This document shows, one piece after another, positions 24,933 through 33,826 of a stretch of 64,000 bases of DNA; within the stretch, counting starts at the first letter, position 1; every line of letters begins with the position of its first letter. Made by a program: the position numbers and the translations under genes. The DNA is from Burkholderiaceae bacterium (GTDB lineage Bacteria > Pseudomonadota > Gammaproteobacteria > Burkholderiales > Burkholderiaceae_C). The DNA lies in contig JAGOPK010000003.1 in the NCBI GenBank assembly GCA_017992055.1, positions 248,001 through 312,000 of the forward strand, in the 5' to 3' direction. The notes under the pieces are model-generated. The model had not been told where the DNA came from and made no database searches. It worked only from the letters and a program-made list of their open reading frames with translations.

Positions 24933-25745
24933 TTACCTGCGGCCGGCGCCGCCGTGGAAGTCGGGCCTGCGCTTGCCCAGGAAGGCCTGCACGCCTTCGG
25001 CGAAGCAGAGGCCGGCGGCCAGCGCCACCTGACGGTCTCTTTCGTAATCCAGCTGGCCGGCCAGGTCGTTGTTCCTAACCTGGATCAGCAGCGCCCTCAG
25101 CTCCTGCAGCGCGTGGGCCGGCAAGGCCGCCAGCCGAGCGGCCAGCGCGGCGGCTTCGGCATCGAGCGCCGCGTCGTCCACGCAGGACCAGATCAGGCCC
25201 CATTGCGCCGCCCGCTCGGCCTCCAGCCTGTCCCCCAGCAGGGCCAGCCCGGCCGTGCGGGCCTCGCCCAGCGCGCGCAGCATCGCACCCGCGGCACCCA
25301 TGTCGGGCACCAGGCCCAGGGCCGGCACAAACGGCAGCATGAACCCGGCCGAACGCCCGGCGATCACCACATCGGCCGCCAGCGCCAGGCCCACGCCGCC
25401 GCCCGCCGCAATGCCGTGCAGGACCGTGAGCACCGGCACCGGCATGGCGCGCAGCGCCAGCACCAGCGGATTGCCACCGTCGCGCATCAGCGCGTCGATG
25501 CGGGCCGGCGCGGCCTGCGCATCGGCCAGGCTCGCCAGGTCGGCACCGGCGCAGAAGGCCCGGCCCGCGCCGCGCAGCACCAGCACGCGCAGGTCGGGGT
25601 CGTGCTGCACCTGGTGCAGCGCGGCCAGCGCCGCCTGCAGCATGTCCTGGCTCAGCGCATTCAGCCGCTCGGGATCGTTCAGCGTCAGCGTGGCGACGCC
25701 GGCCTGCAGTTCCAGCCGCACCAGGGCACTTGCATCGGGCCGCAT
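24933..25745 (-). CDS. Enoyl-CoA hydratase/isomerase (crotonase family)
   Basis: A 270-residue crotonase-fold enzyme. The CoA/oxyanion-hole sequence is GAGRAFCAGADLASL near residue 65, and the second oxyanion block is HGIAAGGGVGLALAADVVIA near residue 105. ATG 25745 starts 2 nt after the stop of the acyl-CoA dehydrogenase gene; a longer in-frame version runs through that gene and was rejected. It is probably co-transcribed with the dehydrogenase, giving the first two beta-oxidation steps from one operator-controlled promoter. Confidence 0.92.
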   Translation of the reverse strand: MRPDASALVRLELQAGVATLTLNDPERLNALSQDMLQAALAALHQVQHDPDLRVLVLRGAGRAFCAGADLASLADAQAAPARIDALMRDGGNPLVLALRAMPVPVLTVLHGIAAGGGVGLALAADVVIAGRSAGFMLPFVPALGLVPDMGAAGAMLRALGEARTAGLALLGDRLEAERAAQWGLIWSCVDDAALDAEAAALAARLAALPAHALQELRALLIQVRNNDLAGQLDYERDRQVALAAGLCFAEGVQAFLGKRRPDFHGGAGRR

Positions 25746-25747
25746 GC

Positions 25748-26908
25748 TCACATCCGCTTGGCGACTTCTTCGAGCATCACCTCGGTGGCTCCGCCGCCGA
25801 TGGTGAGGATGCGTGCATCGCGTGCCATGCGCTCGACCGGGTTGCCGATGATGTAGCCATTGCCGCCGTTCAGCTGCAGGCAGCCGTGCACCACCTCCTG
25901 CAGGGTCTCGCAGCCCCAGGCCTTGATCATCGAGACTTCGCGCACCACGTCCTGGCCTTCGTCGACCATCTGCGCGGCCTGGTAGACCATGGCCCGCAGC
26001 GCAAAGGTCTTGGCCGCCATCATCGCCAGCTTGTTGCGCACCACCGGCTGGTCCCACAGCGGCTTGCCGAAGGCCTGGCGCTGGCGTGCGTAGTCGGTGG
26101 TGTATTCCACCGCCCTCAGCATCTGGCCGACCGACATGGCGCCGGCCACCAGGCGCTCGTTCTGGAAGGTGCTCATGATGTAGTAGAAGCCCTTACCCTC
26201 TTCGCCCAGCAGGCGGTCCGGGCCGACCTGCACGTCGTCGAAGAACAGTTCGGCGGTGTCGGAGGCGCGCCAGCCGTGCTTGTCGAACTTGCGGCCGATG
26301 CGAAAGCCCGGCAAGCCCTTTTCCAGCACGAACAGCGAGATGCCGCGGCTGCCGCGGGCCTCGGGGTCGGTGCGAGCGGCGACGATGTAGAGATCGCCGT
26401 AGACACCGTTGGTGATGAAGGTCTTGGTGCCGTTGATCGTCCAGCCCTCGGGCCTGCGCGTGGCGCGGGTCTTCAGTCCGGCCACGTCGGAACCTGCATG
26501 GGGCTCGGTGACGCAGACCGCGCCGACCTTCTCGCCCGCGCAGGCCGCCGGCAGCCAGCGCTGCTTCTGCTCATGCGTGCCGCGGTGGGCGATGTGGGCG
26601 ATGGACATGTCGCTGTGCACCGTCAGCGCACTGGCCACGCCGCCATAGCTGGAGCGGCCCAGCTCTTCACCCAGGATGACCGAGGCCATGGCGCCCAGGC
26701 CACCGCCGCCGTACTCCACCGGATGGCGCATGCCCAGAAAGCCCAGCGCCCCCAGGTCGCGGAACAGCTGGCGCGGGATCTCGCCGCTGGCCTCCCACTG
26801 GTCGGCCTCGGGCACGATGCGCTCATCGACAAAACGACGCACCTGGGCGCGGATCATCTTCAGGTCGTCATCCAGGATGGCCGGTTCGTTCAGCTCGAAG
26901 ACACTCAT
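25748..26908 (-). CDS. Acyl-CoA dehydrogenase
   Basis: A 386-residue FAD-dependent acyl-CoA dehydrogenase. Diagnostic blocks are VCVTEPHAGSDVAGLKTRA near residue 130, GTKTFITNGVYGDLYIVAA near residue 160, and the C-terminal LQLNGGNGYIIGNPVERMAR with TIGGGATEVMLEEVAKRM, the pattern of the long-chain/isovaleryl-type subgroup. It is the first gene of a two-gene operon with the enoyl-CoA hydratase. Its promoter carries the fourth, most diverged copy of the TAGTCCG operator. Confidence 0.94.
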   Translation of the reverse strand: MSVFELNEPAILDDDLKMIRAQVRRFVDERIVPEADQWEASGEIPRQLFRDLGALGFLGMRHPVEYGGGGLGAMASVILGEELGRSSYGGVASALTVHSDMSIAHIAHRGTHEQKQRWLPAACAGEKVGAVCVTEPHAGSDVAGLKTRATRRPEGWTINGTKTFITNGVYGDLYIVAARTDPEARGSRGISLFVLEKGLPGFRIGRKFDKHGWRASDTAELFFDDVQVGPDRLLGEEGKGFYYIMSTFQNERLVAGAMSVGQMLRAVEYTTDYARQRQAFGKPLWDQPVVRNKLAMMAAKTFALRAMVYQAAQMVDEGQDVVREVSMIKAWGCETLQEVVHGCLQLNGGNGYIIGNPVERMARDARILTIGGGATEVMLEEVAKRM

Positions 26909-26944
26909 GCGGGGCTCGCCAGTGGACAGGGTTGCGACAAGACT

Positions 26945-26968
26945 ATCATAGTCCGACGTGTCGGTTTA
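26945..26968 (-). promoter_or_regulatory. Promoter and TetR-type operator of the acyl-CoA dehydrogenase operon
   Basis: The 20-bp operator copy is at 26949-26968 (minus strand TAAACCGACACGTCGGACTA). It matches the consensus TAGTCCGTCNCGTCGGACTA at 16 of the 19 defined positions. On the minus strand its right end runs straight into a -10 hexamer TATGAT (26945-26950), 37 bp upstream of the start codon. The element overlaps the 3' end of the oxidoreductase gene. Confidence 0.6.
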
Positions 26969-28244
26969 TTAGTGATGCATTCTCAGTGACCAGGTCCTTC
27001 AGCGGCAGGGACTCGTCAACCAGCCGCGCGCCATCCACCGCACAGCGCGCGGCCACCAGTCGCTTGGCCTGCATGAACTCCGCCGGACGGTTGATCGCCT
27101 CGGCGGCGATGACCTGGTCGCCACGCAGGTAGAAGGCGACAAAACCCTGCTCGCCGAGCGGGCCACGCACCAGCACGCGCTCGTGTCCGGCCGACAGGCC
27201 CACCATCTGCAGCTTCAGCCCGTACTGGTCCGACCAGAACCAGGGCACGCTGCGGTTGGGCCGGGGCTGGCCGGTCAGCCATGAGGCGGCGGCGCGCGCC
27301 TGTTCCAGCGCATTGGGCACGGATTCCAGCCTCAGCCGCCGGCCGCCACCGAGGTCGCGCACGCAGCAATCGCCGGCCGCCACGATGTCGGGATCGCTGG
27401 TGCGCGACAACTCGTCGACCAGCACGCCGCCATCGACGGCCAGGCCGGCCGCCGCGGCCAGTTCGGCATTCGGCAGCATGCCGATGCCCACCAGCACCTG
27501 GTCGCAGGGCACCTGTTCGACCCCGGCCTCGCCATGGCCGCCAATGCACAGCGCCGTGATGGCCGCGTCGGGCCCGTCACCTGCGCGCTCGACCCGCTGC
27601 ACGGTGGTGGCGGTGCGCAGATCGACGCCATGGCCGCGGTGCAGATCGGCATAGAAGCCGGAAACCGCTGCGCCGGTGGACCGGGCCAGCACGCGCGGCT
27701 GGGCCTCGACCACCATCACGCTGGCGCCCCGCTTGCGGGCCGTGGCCGCGACCTCCAGGCCGACATAGCCCGCTCCCACCACCACCAGTCGCGCGCCCGG
27801 CACCAGCACCGGCCGCAGGCGCTCGGCGTCGGCCAGCGAGCGCAGCACGTGCAGATTGGCGGGCCGGTCGCCGGCTGCCAGCCCAGGGGCCGCCCAGGGC
27901 CGCGGCCGGCCGCCGGTGCACAGGGCCAGCCGAGCATAGGCCATCACCTCGCCATCGGCCAGGTGCAGCTGCTTGCGCGGGCGATCGATGGCCGCGACGC
28001 TGCGACCGGTGATGCAGGCGATGCCGGCCTTGTCGTACGCGGCCTGCGGGCGCACCAGCAGGGACGCCAGGTCGGGGGCCGCGTCCAGCCAGGTCTTGGA
28101 CAGCGGCGGACGGTTGTAGGGCAGCACCGGCTCGTCGCCGATCAGCGTGATGTCACCGGTCCAGCCGCCCTGCCGGCACTGCAGCGCCAGCTCGGAGGCC
28201 GCCACACCGGCTCCGACGATGAGCAACGAGGGCTTGGCTTCCAT
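26946..28244 (-). CDS. FAD-dependent ferredoxin reductase (putidaredoxin-reductase type)
   Basis: A 432-residue flavoprotein that would carry electrons from NAD(P)H to the [2Fe-2S] ferredoxin of the dioxygenase. The FAD-binding fingerprint is LLIVGAGVAASELALQCR at residues 7-24, the NAD-binding fingerprint is VVVGAGYVGLEVAATARKRG near residue 155, and DIVAAGDCCVRDLGGG near residue 285 is the second FAD contact. A GGAG ribosome binding site precedes the ATG. It diverges from TetR 28373 across a perfect operator. The gene lies 7 kb from the dioxygenase but shares its operator, which supports the pairing. Confidence 0.92.
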   Translation of the reverse strand: MEAKPSLLIVGAGVAASELALQCRQGGWTGDITLIGDEPVLPYNRPPLSKTWLDAAPDLASLLVRPQAAYDKAGIACITGRSVAAIDRPRKQLHLADGEVMAYARLALCTGGRPRPWAAPGLAAGDRPANLHVLRSLADAERLRPVLVPGARLVVVGAGYVGLEVAATARKRGASVMVVEAQPRVLARSTGAAVSGFYADLHRGHGVDLRTATTVQRVERAGDGPDAAITALCIGGHGEAGVEQVPCDQVLVGIGMLPNAELAAAAGLAVDGGVLVDELSRTSDPDIVAAGDCCVRDLGGGRRLRLESVPNALEQARAAASWLTGQPRPNRSVPWFWSDQYGLKLQMVGLSAGHERVLVRGPLGEQGFVAFYLRGDQVIAAEAINRPAEFMQAKRLVAARCAVDGARLVDESLPLKDLVTENASLINRHVGL

Positions 28245-28275
28245 GGCTTCTCCAAATCCGGACCAGCCGGAAAAA

Positions 28276-28310
28276 TATATAGTCCGTCCCGTCGGACTAC
28301 TATTACTATA
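28276..28310. promoter_or_regulatory. Divergent promoter with perfect TAGTCCG operator between ferredoxin reductase and TetR
   Basis: The operator TAGTCCGTCCCGTCGGACTA is at 28280-28299, with perfect 7-bp arms and a 6-bp spacer. On the minus strand it is followed directly by TATATA (28276-28281) as a -10 for the reductase gene. On the plus side TACTATTACTATA (28298-28310) offers a -10 for the TetR gene. The operator is 36 bp from the reductase start and 73 bp from the TetR start, consistent with autorepression. Confidence 0.75.
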
Positions 28311-28372
28311 GGCATCCCGCGTTTACCGTGCAAGGCAGGCGGACCGGGGATACCACGGGAGGCCCGCAGACC

Positions 28373-29059
28373 ATGACACGCCCGCAAGCCAGCGACTACG
28401 ATCACAAGAAGCAGCTGATCCTGGACAAGGCGGCCGAGCTGTTTGGCGTGCACGGCTTCGAGACGACGACGATGCACGACGTGGCGCTGGCCTGCGGCGC
28501 CTCGAAGTCCCACGTCTACCACTACTTCGGCCGCAAGGAAGACCTGCTGTTCGCAATCGTCAGCGAGCACATCCGCAGCCTGGCCGCCGAGCTGGCGGCC
28601 ATCGCCGACCTGCCGCTGGCCGCCGACCAGCGCTTTGCCCGCATGGTGCAGGCCTTTGTCGAATGCGCATCGGCCTCGCGCAACCAGCACCTGGTGCTGA
28701 TGCACGACCTGAAGTTTCTGCCGGCCGAGCAGCGCGCCGAGGTCAGCGCTCTGCAGTCGCAGCTGCTGGACATGATGGTGGCGGTGCTGCGCGAGCTGAA
28801 CGGTGCGCTGCTCAGCGGCAGCGAGACCTCCAGGCCCTATGCGCTGATGGTCTACGGCACGATGATCTGGACCTTCACCTGGTACAGGCCGGACGGCCCG
28901 ATCAAACCGGCCGAGCTGGCGGCGCGCATGGCCGAGGTGTTTCTGGATGGCCTGCGCGCGGCGCAGGGGCCAGTCATCAACGCACGGGCTGCCGAGCCGG
29001 CAAACGAATCAGGTTCAGCAGGTTGCCGGCCAGGATCAGTGCGACGCCCAGGGCCGTGA
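28373..29059 (+). CDS. TetR-family repressor, proposed regulator of the dioxygenase/importer regulon
   Basis: A 228-residue TetR protein. The N-terminal helix-turn-helix is at about residues 30-50 (TTMHDVALACGASKSHVYHY followed by FGRKEDLL). The C-terminal ligand domain includes LVLMHDLKFLPAEQRAEVSA. ATG 28373 has GGGAGG upstream; an in-frame GTG at 28328 is less likely. It diverges from the ferredoxin reductase gene over a perfect 20-bp dyad also found at three other catabolic promoters. The last 83 nt overlap the convergent EamA gene, so the arginine-rich C-terminal tail is probably a read-through extension. It resembles TetR 36959 in length, HTH and the KFLP segment. Confidence 0.9.
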   Translation: MTRPQASDYDHKKQLILDKAAELFGVHGFETTTMHDVALACGASKSHVYHYFGRKEDLLFAIVSEHIRSLAAELAAIADLPLAADQRFARMVQAFVECASASRNQHLVLMHDLKFLPAEQRAEVSALQSQLLDMMVAVLRELNGALLSGSETSRPYALMVYGTMIWTFTWYRPDGPIKPAELAARMAEVFLDGLRAAQGPVINARAAEPANESGSAGCRPGSVRRPGP

Positions 29060-29855
29060 AAAGATCCAGCCGTTCCGAATACGCCAGCCAACCCACCAGC
29101 GCGGTCAGCGGTACGCGCAGAAAGTCCATCGGCACCACCACCGTGGCATCCGCATGCTGCATCGCCCTGGCGAAGCAGTAGTGCGAGTAGGTGCCGCAGA
29201 AGGCCACCACGACCACCCAGCCCCAGACCGCCGCCGACGGCCAGCGCCAGACCGCCAGCGCCGGAACGAGCCCGATCACGCTCTGCACCACCAGCATCCA
29301 GAAGCTGATCGCCACCGCCGCGTCGGTTCGGGTGAGCGACTTCACCAGCACCACCGAGACCGCGAACCCCAGGGCGGAGGCCAGCGCGATCAGCTGCCCG
29401 GCATCGAGCGCGCCGGTGCGGGGGCGCACGATCACCGCCACGCCCACCAGCCCCAGCAACACGGCCAGCCACTTCCAACCGTTCATGCGCTCGCCCAGAA
29501 AGGCCACCGCCAGGGCGGCCGACCAGATCGGCATCGTGAATTCGATGGCCACCACCTGCGCCAGCGGGATCAGCGTCAGGGCCAAGAACCAGCCGTACTG
29601 CGCGGCATAGTGCACCGCATTGCGCAGCATGTGCTGGGGCAGCCGCCCGGTCCTGACCGCGGCCAGGCCGCCGGCTGCGCGCACCAGGGGCCACAGCATC
29701 GCCATGCCCAGCGTGGAGCGCATCAGCATGACCTGGAACACCGACAGCTCGCGCGCGGCCTCGCGCCCGGCCACGGCAATCACGACCATCAGCGTCAGCC
29801 AGCCCAGCATCCAGCCGGCGGCACGTGCGATCGATGAGTTCGGGGTGATTTGCAT
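28977..29855 (-). CDS. EamA/DMT-family transporter
   Basis: A 292-residue inner-membrane protein with about ten hydrophobic helices forming two EamA repeats (first around MLMRSTLGMAMLWPLVRAAG, second around VVPMDFLRVPLTALVGWLAY). Members export metabolites or amino-acid-like compounds. ATG 29855 is chosen because the open frame upstream is arginine-rich and lacks membrane features. It is last in the dioxygenase gene series, 79 nt after the FAD oxidoreductase gene, and its 3' end overlaps the convergent TetR gene. A role in exporting an intermediate is possible but not shown. Confidence 0.88.
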   Translation of the reverse strand: MQITPNSSIARAAGWMLGWLTLMVVIAVAGREAARELSVFQVMLMRSTLGMAMLWPLVRAAGGLAAVRTGRLPQHMLRNAVHYAAQYGWFLALTLIPLAQVVAIEFTMPIWSAALAVAFLGERMNGWKWLAVLLGLVGVAVIVRPRTGALDAGQLIALASALGFAVSVVLVKSLTRTDAAVAISFWMLVVQSVIGLVPALAVWRWPSAAVWGWVVVVAFCGTYSHYCFARAMQHADATVVVPMDFLRVPLTALVGWLAYSERLDLFTALGVALILAGNLLNLIRLPARQPVR

Positions 29856-29934
29856 CACCCGCAGCCTAGCCCATTGCCGGCTCGGGGCCTTGTTGATGCC
29901 AGCGCGCAGCGCGCTGGCCTCCGTGACCGCTGCT

Positions 29935-31251
29935 TCAGGTCGTGGCCGGCTGCGCCAGCCAGGCCAGCGCACGTTGCGCCGCCGTGCGGCCGGTATCGGC
30001 ACAGGCCTGGGTGCCGCCATCGCCATAGTCCTTGACCGCGTCGCCCACCATCCACAGATTGGGCCAGGGCGTGTCCTGCGGCAGGTCGTAGCCGCTGCAG
30101 GAGCGCTGCGCCGGCCAGCCGTCGCGCATCACGCGCACCGAGAGCATCTTGGCGGCGGCAAAGCCCGGAAACTCGTCGCGCAGATCCTGCAGCGAGGCCT
30201 CGATCTCGCTGGCCTCGTCGAAGGCGCCGAGGGCCGGACGCGGCACCGCATAGGCCACGTACTGGTGCCAGCCGGCAGGGGCGATCTCGGGGCAGGTGGC
30301 CGTCAGCTCGCCCAGGTTGCACAGCCGTCGCGTGCGGCCGAAGGTGACCAGGCCGGGCGCATCGACCAGGCGCTCGCGCGTGGCGAAGTTGATGACGATG
30401 TTGGCCGCCGGCCTGGGGGCGGTGCGCGCCAGGGCCAGGTACTCGGCGCCCAGGTCCTGCGCACCGGGCAGGTTCACGGTCGCCGTGGGACCGATGTTGC
30501 TGATCACCACCGCGGCATCGATGCGCTGGCCGACACCACCGCGCTGCACCGTGACGCCGGTGGCCCGCCCGTTCTCGGCATGCACGGCGGTCACCGGCGC
30601 TTCGAGCCAGACCTCGCTGCCCCGCGCGCGGATGGCCTCGGTCAGGTCGTTCCACAGGCCCACGGTGCCGCGCGGGCAGAAGCCGAAGCGCTTGAACGCC
30701 CCCTTTTGCGCGAAATAGACCAGGAAGGCGCGCGCCGGCAGCTCGTCGGCATTGGCGGCAAAGATCGCGGCGCACAGGTTGCGGAAGATGGCGTGCACCG
30801 TCTCGTTCTTGGTATAGCCCGACAGCCATTCGGCGGTGCTCAGCTTGGCCTCGGGCAGGTCGCCGCCGCGGGCATCGGCAAACTTGGCGCCGATCTTGGC
30901 GGCCTGCTTGGTGAAGGTGCCCAGCAGCATGCCCCAGCCGCCGCCCTTGGACACATTGATCAGCTTGCCATCGATGCGGAACACCGTGGCGGGGCTGGGC
31001 TCCCGCAGGTCCAGGGGCACGCCGAGCAGGCCGAAGGTCTCTTCGAACAGGCCACCAATTTCGATGGCGATGGCGCCGATGTTGACGATGTGGCCATCGA
31101 TGATCTCGCTGGAGGCGCGGCCGCCGACACGGTTCTGCGACTCGACCACCAGCACCTTCTTGCCGGCGGCCACCAAGCGGGCTGCGGCACACAATCCGCC
31201 GGCGCCGGCGCCGATGACCACCGCGTCATAGCGCGGATGCTGAGCGTTCAT
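29935..31251 (-). CDS. Phytoene-desaturase-like FAD-dependent oxidoreductase
   Basis: A 438-residue flavoprotein with an N-terminal dinucleotide-binding motif (YDAVVIGAGAGGLCAAARLV followed by an ESQNRVGGR contact) and the C-terminal FAD-binding block NLWMVGDAVKDYGDGGTQA. It belongs to the amine-oxidase/phytoene-desaturase superfamily, whose members desaturate or oxidise isoprenoid or alicyclic substrates. Its start overlaps the stop of the alpha/beta hydrolase gene (ATGA). In this operon it may dehydrogenate a ring intermediate. No carotenoid genes are nearby, so carotenoid synthesis is unlikely. Confidence 0.85.
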   Translation of the reverse strand: MNAQHPRYDAVVIGAGAGGLCAAARLVAAGKKVLVVESQNRVGGRASSEIIDGHIVNIGAIAIEIGGLFEETFGLLGVPLDLREPSPATVFRIDGKLINVSKGGGWGMLLGTFTKQAAKIGAKFADARGGDLPEAKLSTAEWLSGYTKNETVHAIFRNLCAAIFAANADELPARAFLVYFAQKGAFKRFGFCPRGTVGLWNDLTEAIRARGSEVWLEAPVTAVHAENGRATGVTVQRGGVGQRIDAAVVISNIGPTATVNLPGAQDLGAEYLALARTAPRPAANIVINFATRERLVDAPGLVTFGRTRRLCNLGELTATCPEIAPAGWHQYVAYAVPRPALGAFDEASEIEASLQDLRDEFPGFAAAKMLSVRVMRDGWPAQRSCSGYDLPQDTPWPNLWMVGDAVKDYGDGGTQACADTGRTAAQRALAWLAQPATT

Positions 31252-32186
31252 GCTGTCTCCTGTTTATGGTGGGGCGCCAGGTGGCGCCGGAGGAATTGGC
31301 CGATGCGCTGGCGTGCGGCGCGGGCCGAGGCCAGTTCCGCAGGGAATTGCTGGAAGACATGGACCATGCCGGGCCAGACCTCGGCGGTGGCATCGACGCC
31401 GCAGGCCTGGGCGCGGGCGGCGAAGGCGGTGGTATCGCTGAGCACGGTCTCGCGTTCGCCCACCTGCATCAGCAGCGGCGGCAGGCCGTGCAGATCGGCA
31501 AACAGCGGCGAATGCCGGGGATCGCGCGGATCGCCCTCGGCTCCGAGGAGGGTTCGGCCTATGGCCTGGATCATCGGCCGCTGGTGGATGGGGTCGGCCG
31601 CGGCACGGCTCTGGTAGCTCTCGCCGCTGGCGCTGAGGTCGGTCAGCGCCGACAGCGTGACCACCGCCGCAGGCAGCGGCCCACCCCCGTCACGCAGCTG
31701 CAGCAGCAGGTCCAGCGCCAGCCAGGCTCCGGCAGAGTCGCCGCCCAGCGCGATGCGCGCAGGCGCCTCGCCCTGATCGAGCAGCCGGCGCCAGGCCGCC
31801 AGCGCGTCCTGCTGGGGCGCCGGCAGCCGATGCTCGGGGGCCAGCCGGTAGTCCAGGCCCAGCACCCGGCAGCCGGCCGCGGCCGAGAGCCCGGCCATCA
31901 GCTCGCGGTGCGAGCGGCAGGAGCCCAGGCGGAAGCCGCCGCCGTGGAAGTAGAGCAGCACGCCACCGGCCTCGGCGCCGGGGGCGATGACCCATTCGGC
32001 CGGGCAGCCGGCGATCTGCAGTGGCTGTATCGCCGCATCGACCTCCGCGGGGAACAGCGCATCCCAGTCGTCGCGCATGGCCTGCGGCGGGCTGTCCCGG
32101 CGCCAGCGTGCGTAGGTGGAGCGCACGCGGACGATCACGGCTTCCACGGCCTGCGGGTCGTCGGCAGGCTCGATGTCCAGGCTCAT
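31248..32186 (-). CDS. HSL-family alpha/beta hydrolase (esterase family IV)
   Basis: A 312-residue hydrolase with the oxyanion motif YFHGGGFRLGS near residue 85, the nucleophile elbow GGDSAGAWLA near residue 157, and catalytic His in GMVHVFQQFP near residue 280. These define the hormone-sensitive-lipase-like family of esterases for small esters and lactones. ATG 32186 overlaps the preceding SDR stop (ATGA), and the stop overlaps the FAD oxidoreductase start. In this operon it could hydrolyse an ester or lactone produced after ring hydroxylation, or a thioester. Confidence 0.9.
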   Translation of the reverse strand: MSLDIEPADDPQAVEAVIVRVRSTYARWRRDSPPQAMRDDWDALFPAEVDAAIQPLQIAGCPAEWVIAPGAEAGGVLLYFHGGGFRLGSCRSHRELMAGLSAAAGCRVLGLDYRLAPEHRLPAPQQDALAAWRRLLDQGEAPARIALGGDSAGAWLALDLLLQLRDGGGPLPAAVVTLSALTDLSASGESYQSRAAADPIHQRPMIQAIGRTLLGAEGDPRDPRHSPLFADLHGLPPLLMQVGERETVLSDTTAFAARAQACGVDATAEVWPGMVHVFQQFPAELASARAARQRIGQFLRRHLAPHHKQETA

Positions 32187-32962
32187 GCACCGCACCCCAT
32201 GCCACCCGAGACGCCCAGCACCTCGCCGGTGATGAAGCCCGCTTCCGGCGAGGCCAGAAAGGCCACGGCGGCGGCCACCTCGTCGGGCGTGCCCAGCCGC
32301 CCCACCAGGGTGGCGTCGGTCATCGCCTGCATCAGCCGGTCGCCGCCGCGCGCCACCGCCTGGCGCAGCATCGGCGTATCGACCGGGCCTGGTGCCACCA
32401 CGTTGGCGGTGATGCCGTAGCGGCCGTTCTCGCGGGCGATGGACCGGGTGAAGGCCATCACCGCGCCCTTGGTGGCGGCGTACACCGAGCCCCCGCGCGA
32501 GCCCAGCCGGCCGGCTTCGGAGCCGATGTTGACGATGCGGCCGTAACACGCCTGCTGCATCGCCGGCAGCACCGCGTGCGTCACGGCCAGCACCGTCTGA
32601 AGGTTGACCGACAGCAGATGCGACCAGTCCTCGGGCGTGGTGGCGGTGAAAAAGCTGTGCTGGTCGGCACCGACGTTGTTGACCACGATGGCAAACGGTC
32701 CGGTCTCGCGGACCAGGGCCTGGACCTGGCCGGTATCGCTGACATCCAGGCAGCGCCAGGCCAGCCCCAGCTCATGCGCCAGCGACCCGGTGGCGTCACG
32801 GTCCAGGTCGGCCACCACCACCTGCGCGCCTTCGGCCTGCAGCCGGCGCACGATGGCCTGGCCTATGCCCTTGGCGCCGCCGGTCACCAGCGCGCGCTGT
32901 CCCGCCAGCCGGCCAGTGCCGCCATCGATGGCCCCATGTTGATCGGCCTCGCTGCCGGCCAT
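32183..32962 (-). CDS. Short-chain dehydrogenase/reductase, BadH-like
   Basis: A 259-residue SDR. The cofactor motif TGGAKGIGQA is at about residues 27-36, the NNVG motif near residue 95, and the catalytic Ser-Tyr-Lys are in NIGSEAGRLG and YAATKGAVMAF. The C-terminal segment GRLGTPDEVAAAVAFLASPE and the overall pattern recall BadH, the 2-hydroxycyclohexanecarboxyl-CoA dehydrogenase, though this is by memory and not by alignment. It lies between an enoyl-CoA hydratase (1-nt gap) and the hydrolase (4-nt overlap), consistent with oxidation of a ring or beta-hydroxyl group on a CoA thioester or diol. Confidence 0.88.
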   Translation of the reverse strand: MAGSEADQHGAIDGGTGRLAGQRALVTGGAKGIGQAIVRRLQAEGAQVVVADLDRDATGSLAHELGLAWRCLDVSDTGQVQALVRETGPFAIVVNNVGADQHSFFTATTPEDWSHLLSVNLQTVLAVTHAVLPAMQQACYGRIVNIGSEAGRLGSRGGSVYAATKGAVMAFTRSIARENGRYGITANVVAPGPVDTPMLRQAVARGGDRLMQAMTDATLVGRLGTPDEVAAAVAFLASPEAGFITGEVLGVSGGMGCGA

Positions 32963-32963
32963 C

Positions 32964-33791
32964 TCACTTCCCCGTGAAGCGCGGCTGGCGCTTCTCGATC
33001 ACCGCGGCTAGCCCTTCGCGCGCATCGGCCATGCCGCTGAGCACGCCCTGCAGGCGGTTCTCCTCGGGCATCGCGGCATCGACCGTGCGGCCCACGCCGT
33101 TCCACAGCAGGCGCTTGGTGGCCGCCAGCGCGGCCGGCGCGCCGGCGGCCAGCTGTCGGGCCAGCGCCCAGGCATCGGCCTGCAGCTGCCCGTCGGGCAC
33201 GACGCGGGTGATCAGGCCCATCGCCAGGGCCTCGGGCGCCGTGATGGTCGGGTTCAGCAGCGCAATCTCCATGGCCTTGCGCAGACCGACCAGCTGGGTC
33301 AGCGTGACCGTGACGCCGGCATCGGGCACCATCGCCACCCGGGTGGCGCCACCGATGAAGCGGGCCGACTCGGCGGCGATCACGAAGTCGGACGAGCACA
33401 CCAGCCCCATGCCGCCGCCGCCGGCGGCATGGCCATGCACCGCCGCCACCACCGGCGGGTTCATGCGCATCAGCAGGGCGACCACGTTCTCCAGCAGGGC
33501 CGTGGCCTGGCGGATGTAGCCCGGCAGCGCCTCGCCCTTGGACAGGAAGGCATGGACATCGCCACCGGCACAGAAGTTCTTGCCGGCGCCGGTCAGCAGC
33601 AGCACGCGCACGCGCTGATCGCCATGCACCTGCATCAGCACCTGGTGCAGGGCCTGCAGCATCTGCAGGTTCATGCCGTTGGCCGCATCGGGCCGGTTCA
33701 GCTGCACATGGGCGATGCCCTGTTCATGCAGCGTCAGCAAGGCACAGCCCTCGCTGACCAGGACCTCGCCGCTGACATCGGCTGCGCTCAT
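32964..33791 (-). CDS. Enoyl-CoA hydratase/isomerase (crotonase family)
   Basis: A 275-residue crotonase-fold protein. The oxyanion-hole blocks are LTGAGKNFCAGGDVHAFLSK near residue 72 and HGHAAGGGGMGLVCSSDFVI near residue 118. It starts at ATG 33791, which follows AGGAG by 6 nt. It lies in the dioxygenase operon between the beta subunit gene and the SDR gene and is distinct from the crotonase at 24933-25745. It probably hydrates or isomerises the ring-derived unsaturated acyl-CoA. Confidence 0.92.
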   Translation of the reverse strand: MSAADVSGEVLVSEGCALLTLHEQGIAHVQLNRPDAANGMNLQMLQALHQVLMQVHGDQRVRVLLLTGAGKNFCAGGDVHAFLSKGEALPGYIRQATALLENVVALLMRMNPPVVAAVHGHAAGGGGMGLVCSSDFVIAAESARFIGGATRVAMVPDAGVTVTLTQLVGLRKAMEIALLNPTITAPEALAMGLITRVVPDGQLQADAWALARQLAAGAPAALAATKRLLWNGVGRTVDAAMPEENRLQGVLSGMADAREGLAAVIEKRQPRFTGK

Positions 33792-33826
33792 TCGCTTCTC
33801 CTGCATCGCCTCGGCGGCCTTGTCGC

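Noticed and set aside
29935-31251. Carotenoid biosynthesis (phytoene desaturase) assignment
   Set aside because: No phytoene synthase or other carotenoid genes are near, and the gene is embedded by 4-nt overlap in the dioxygenase operon.
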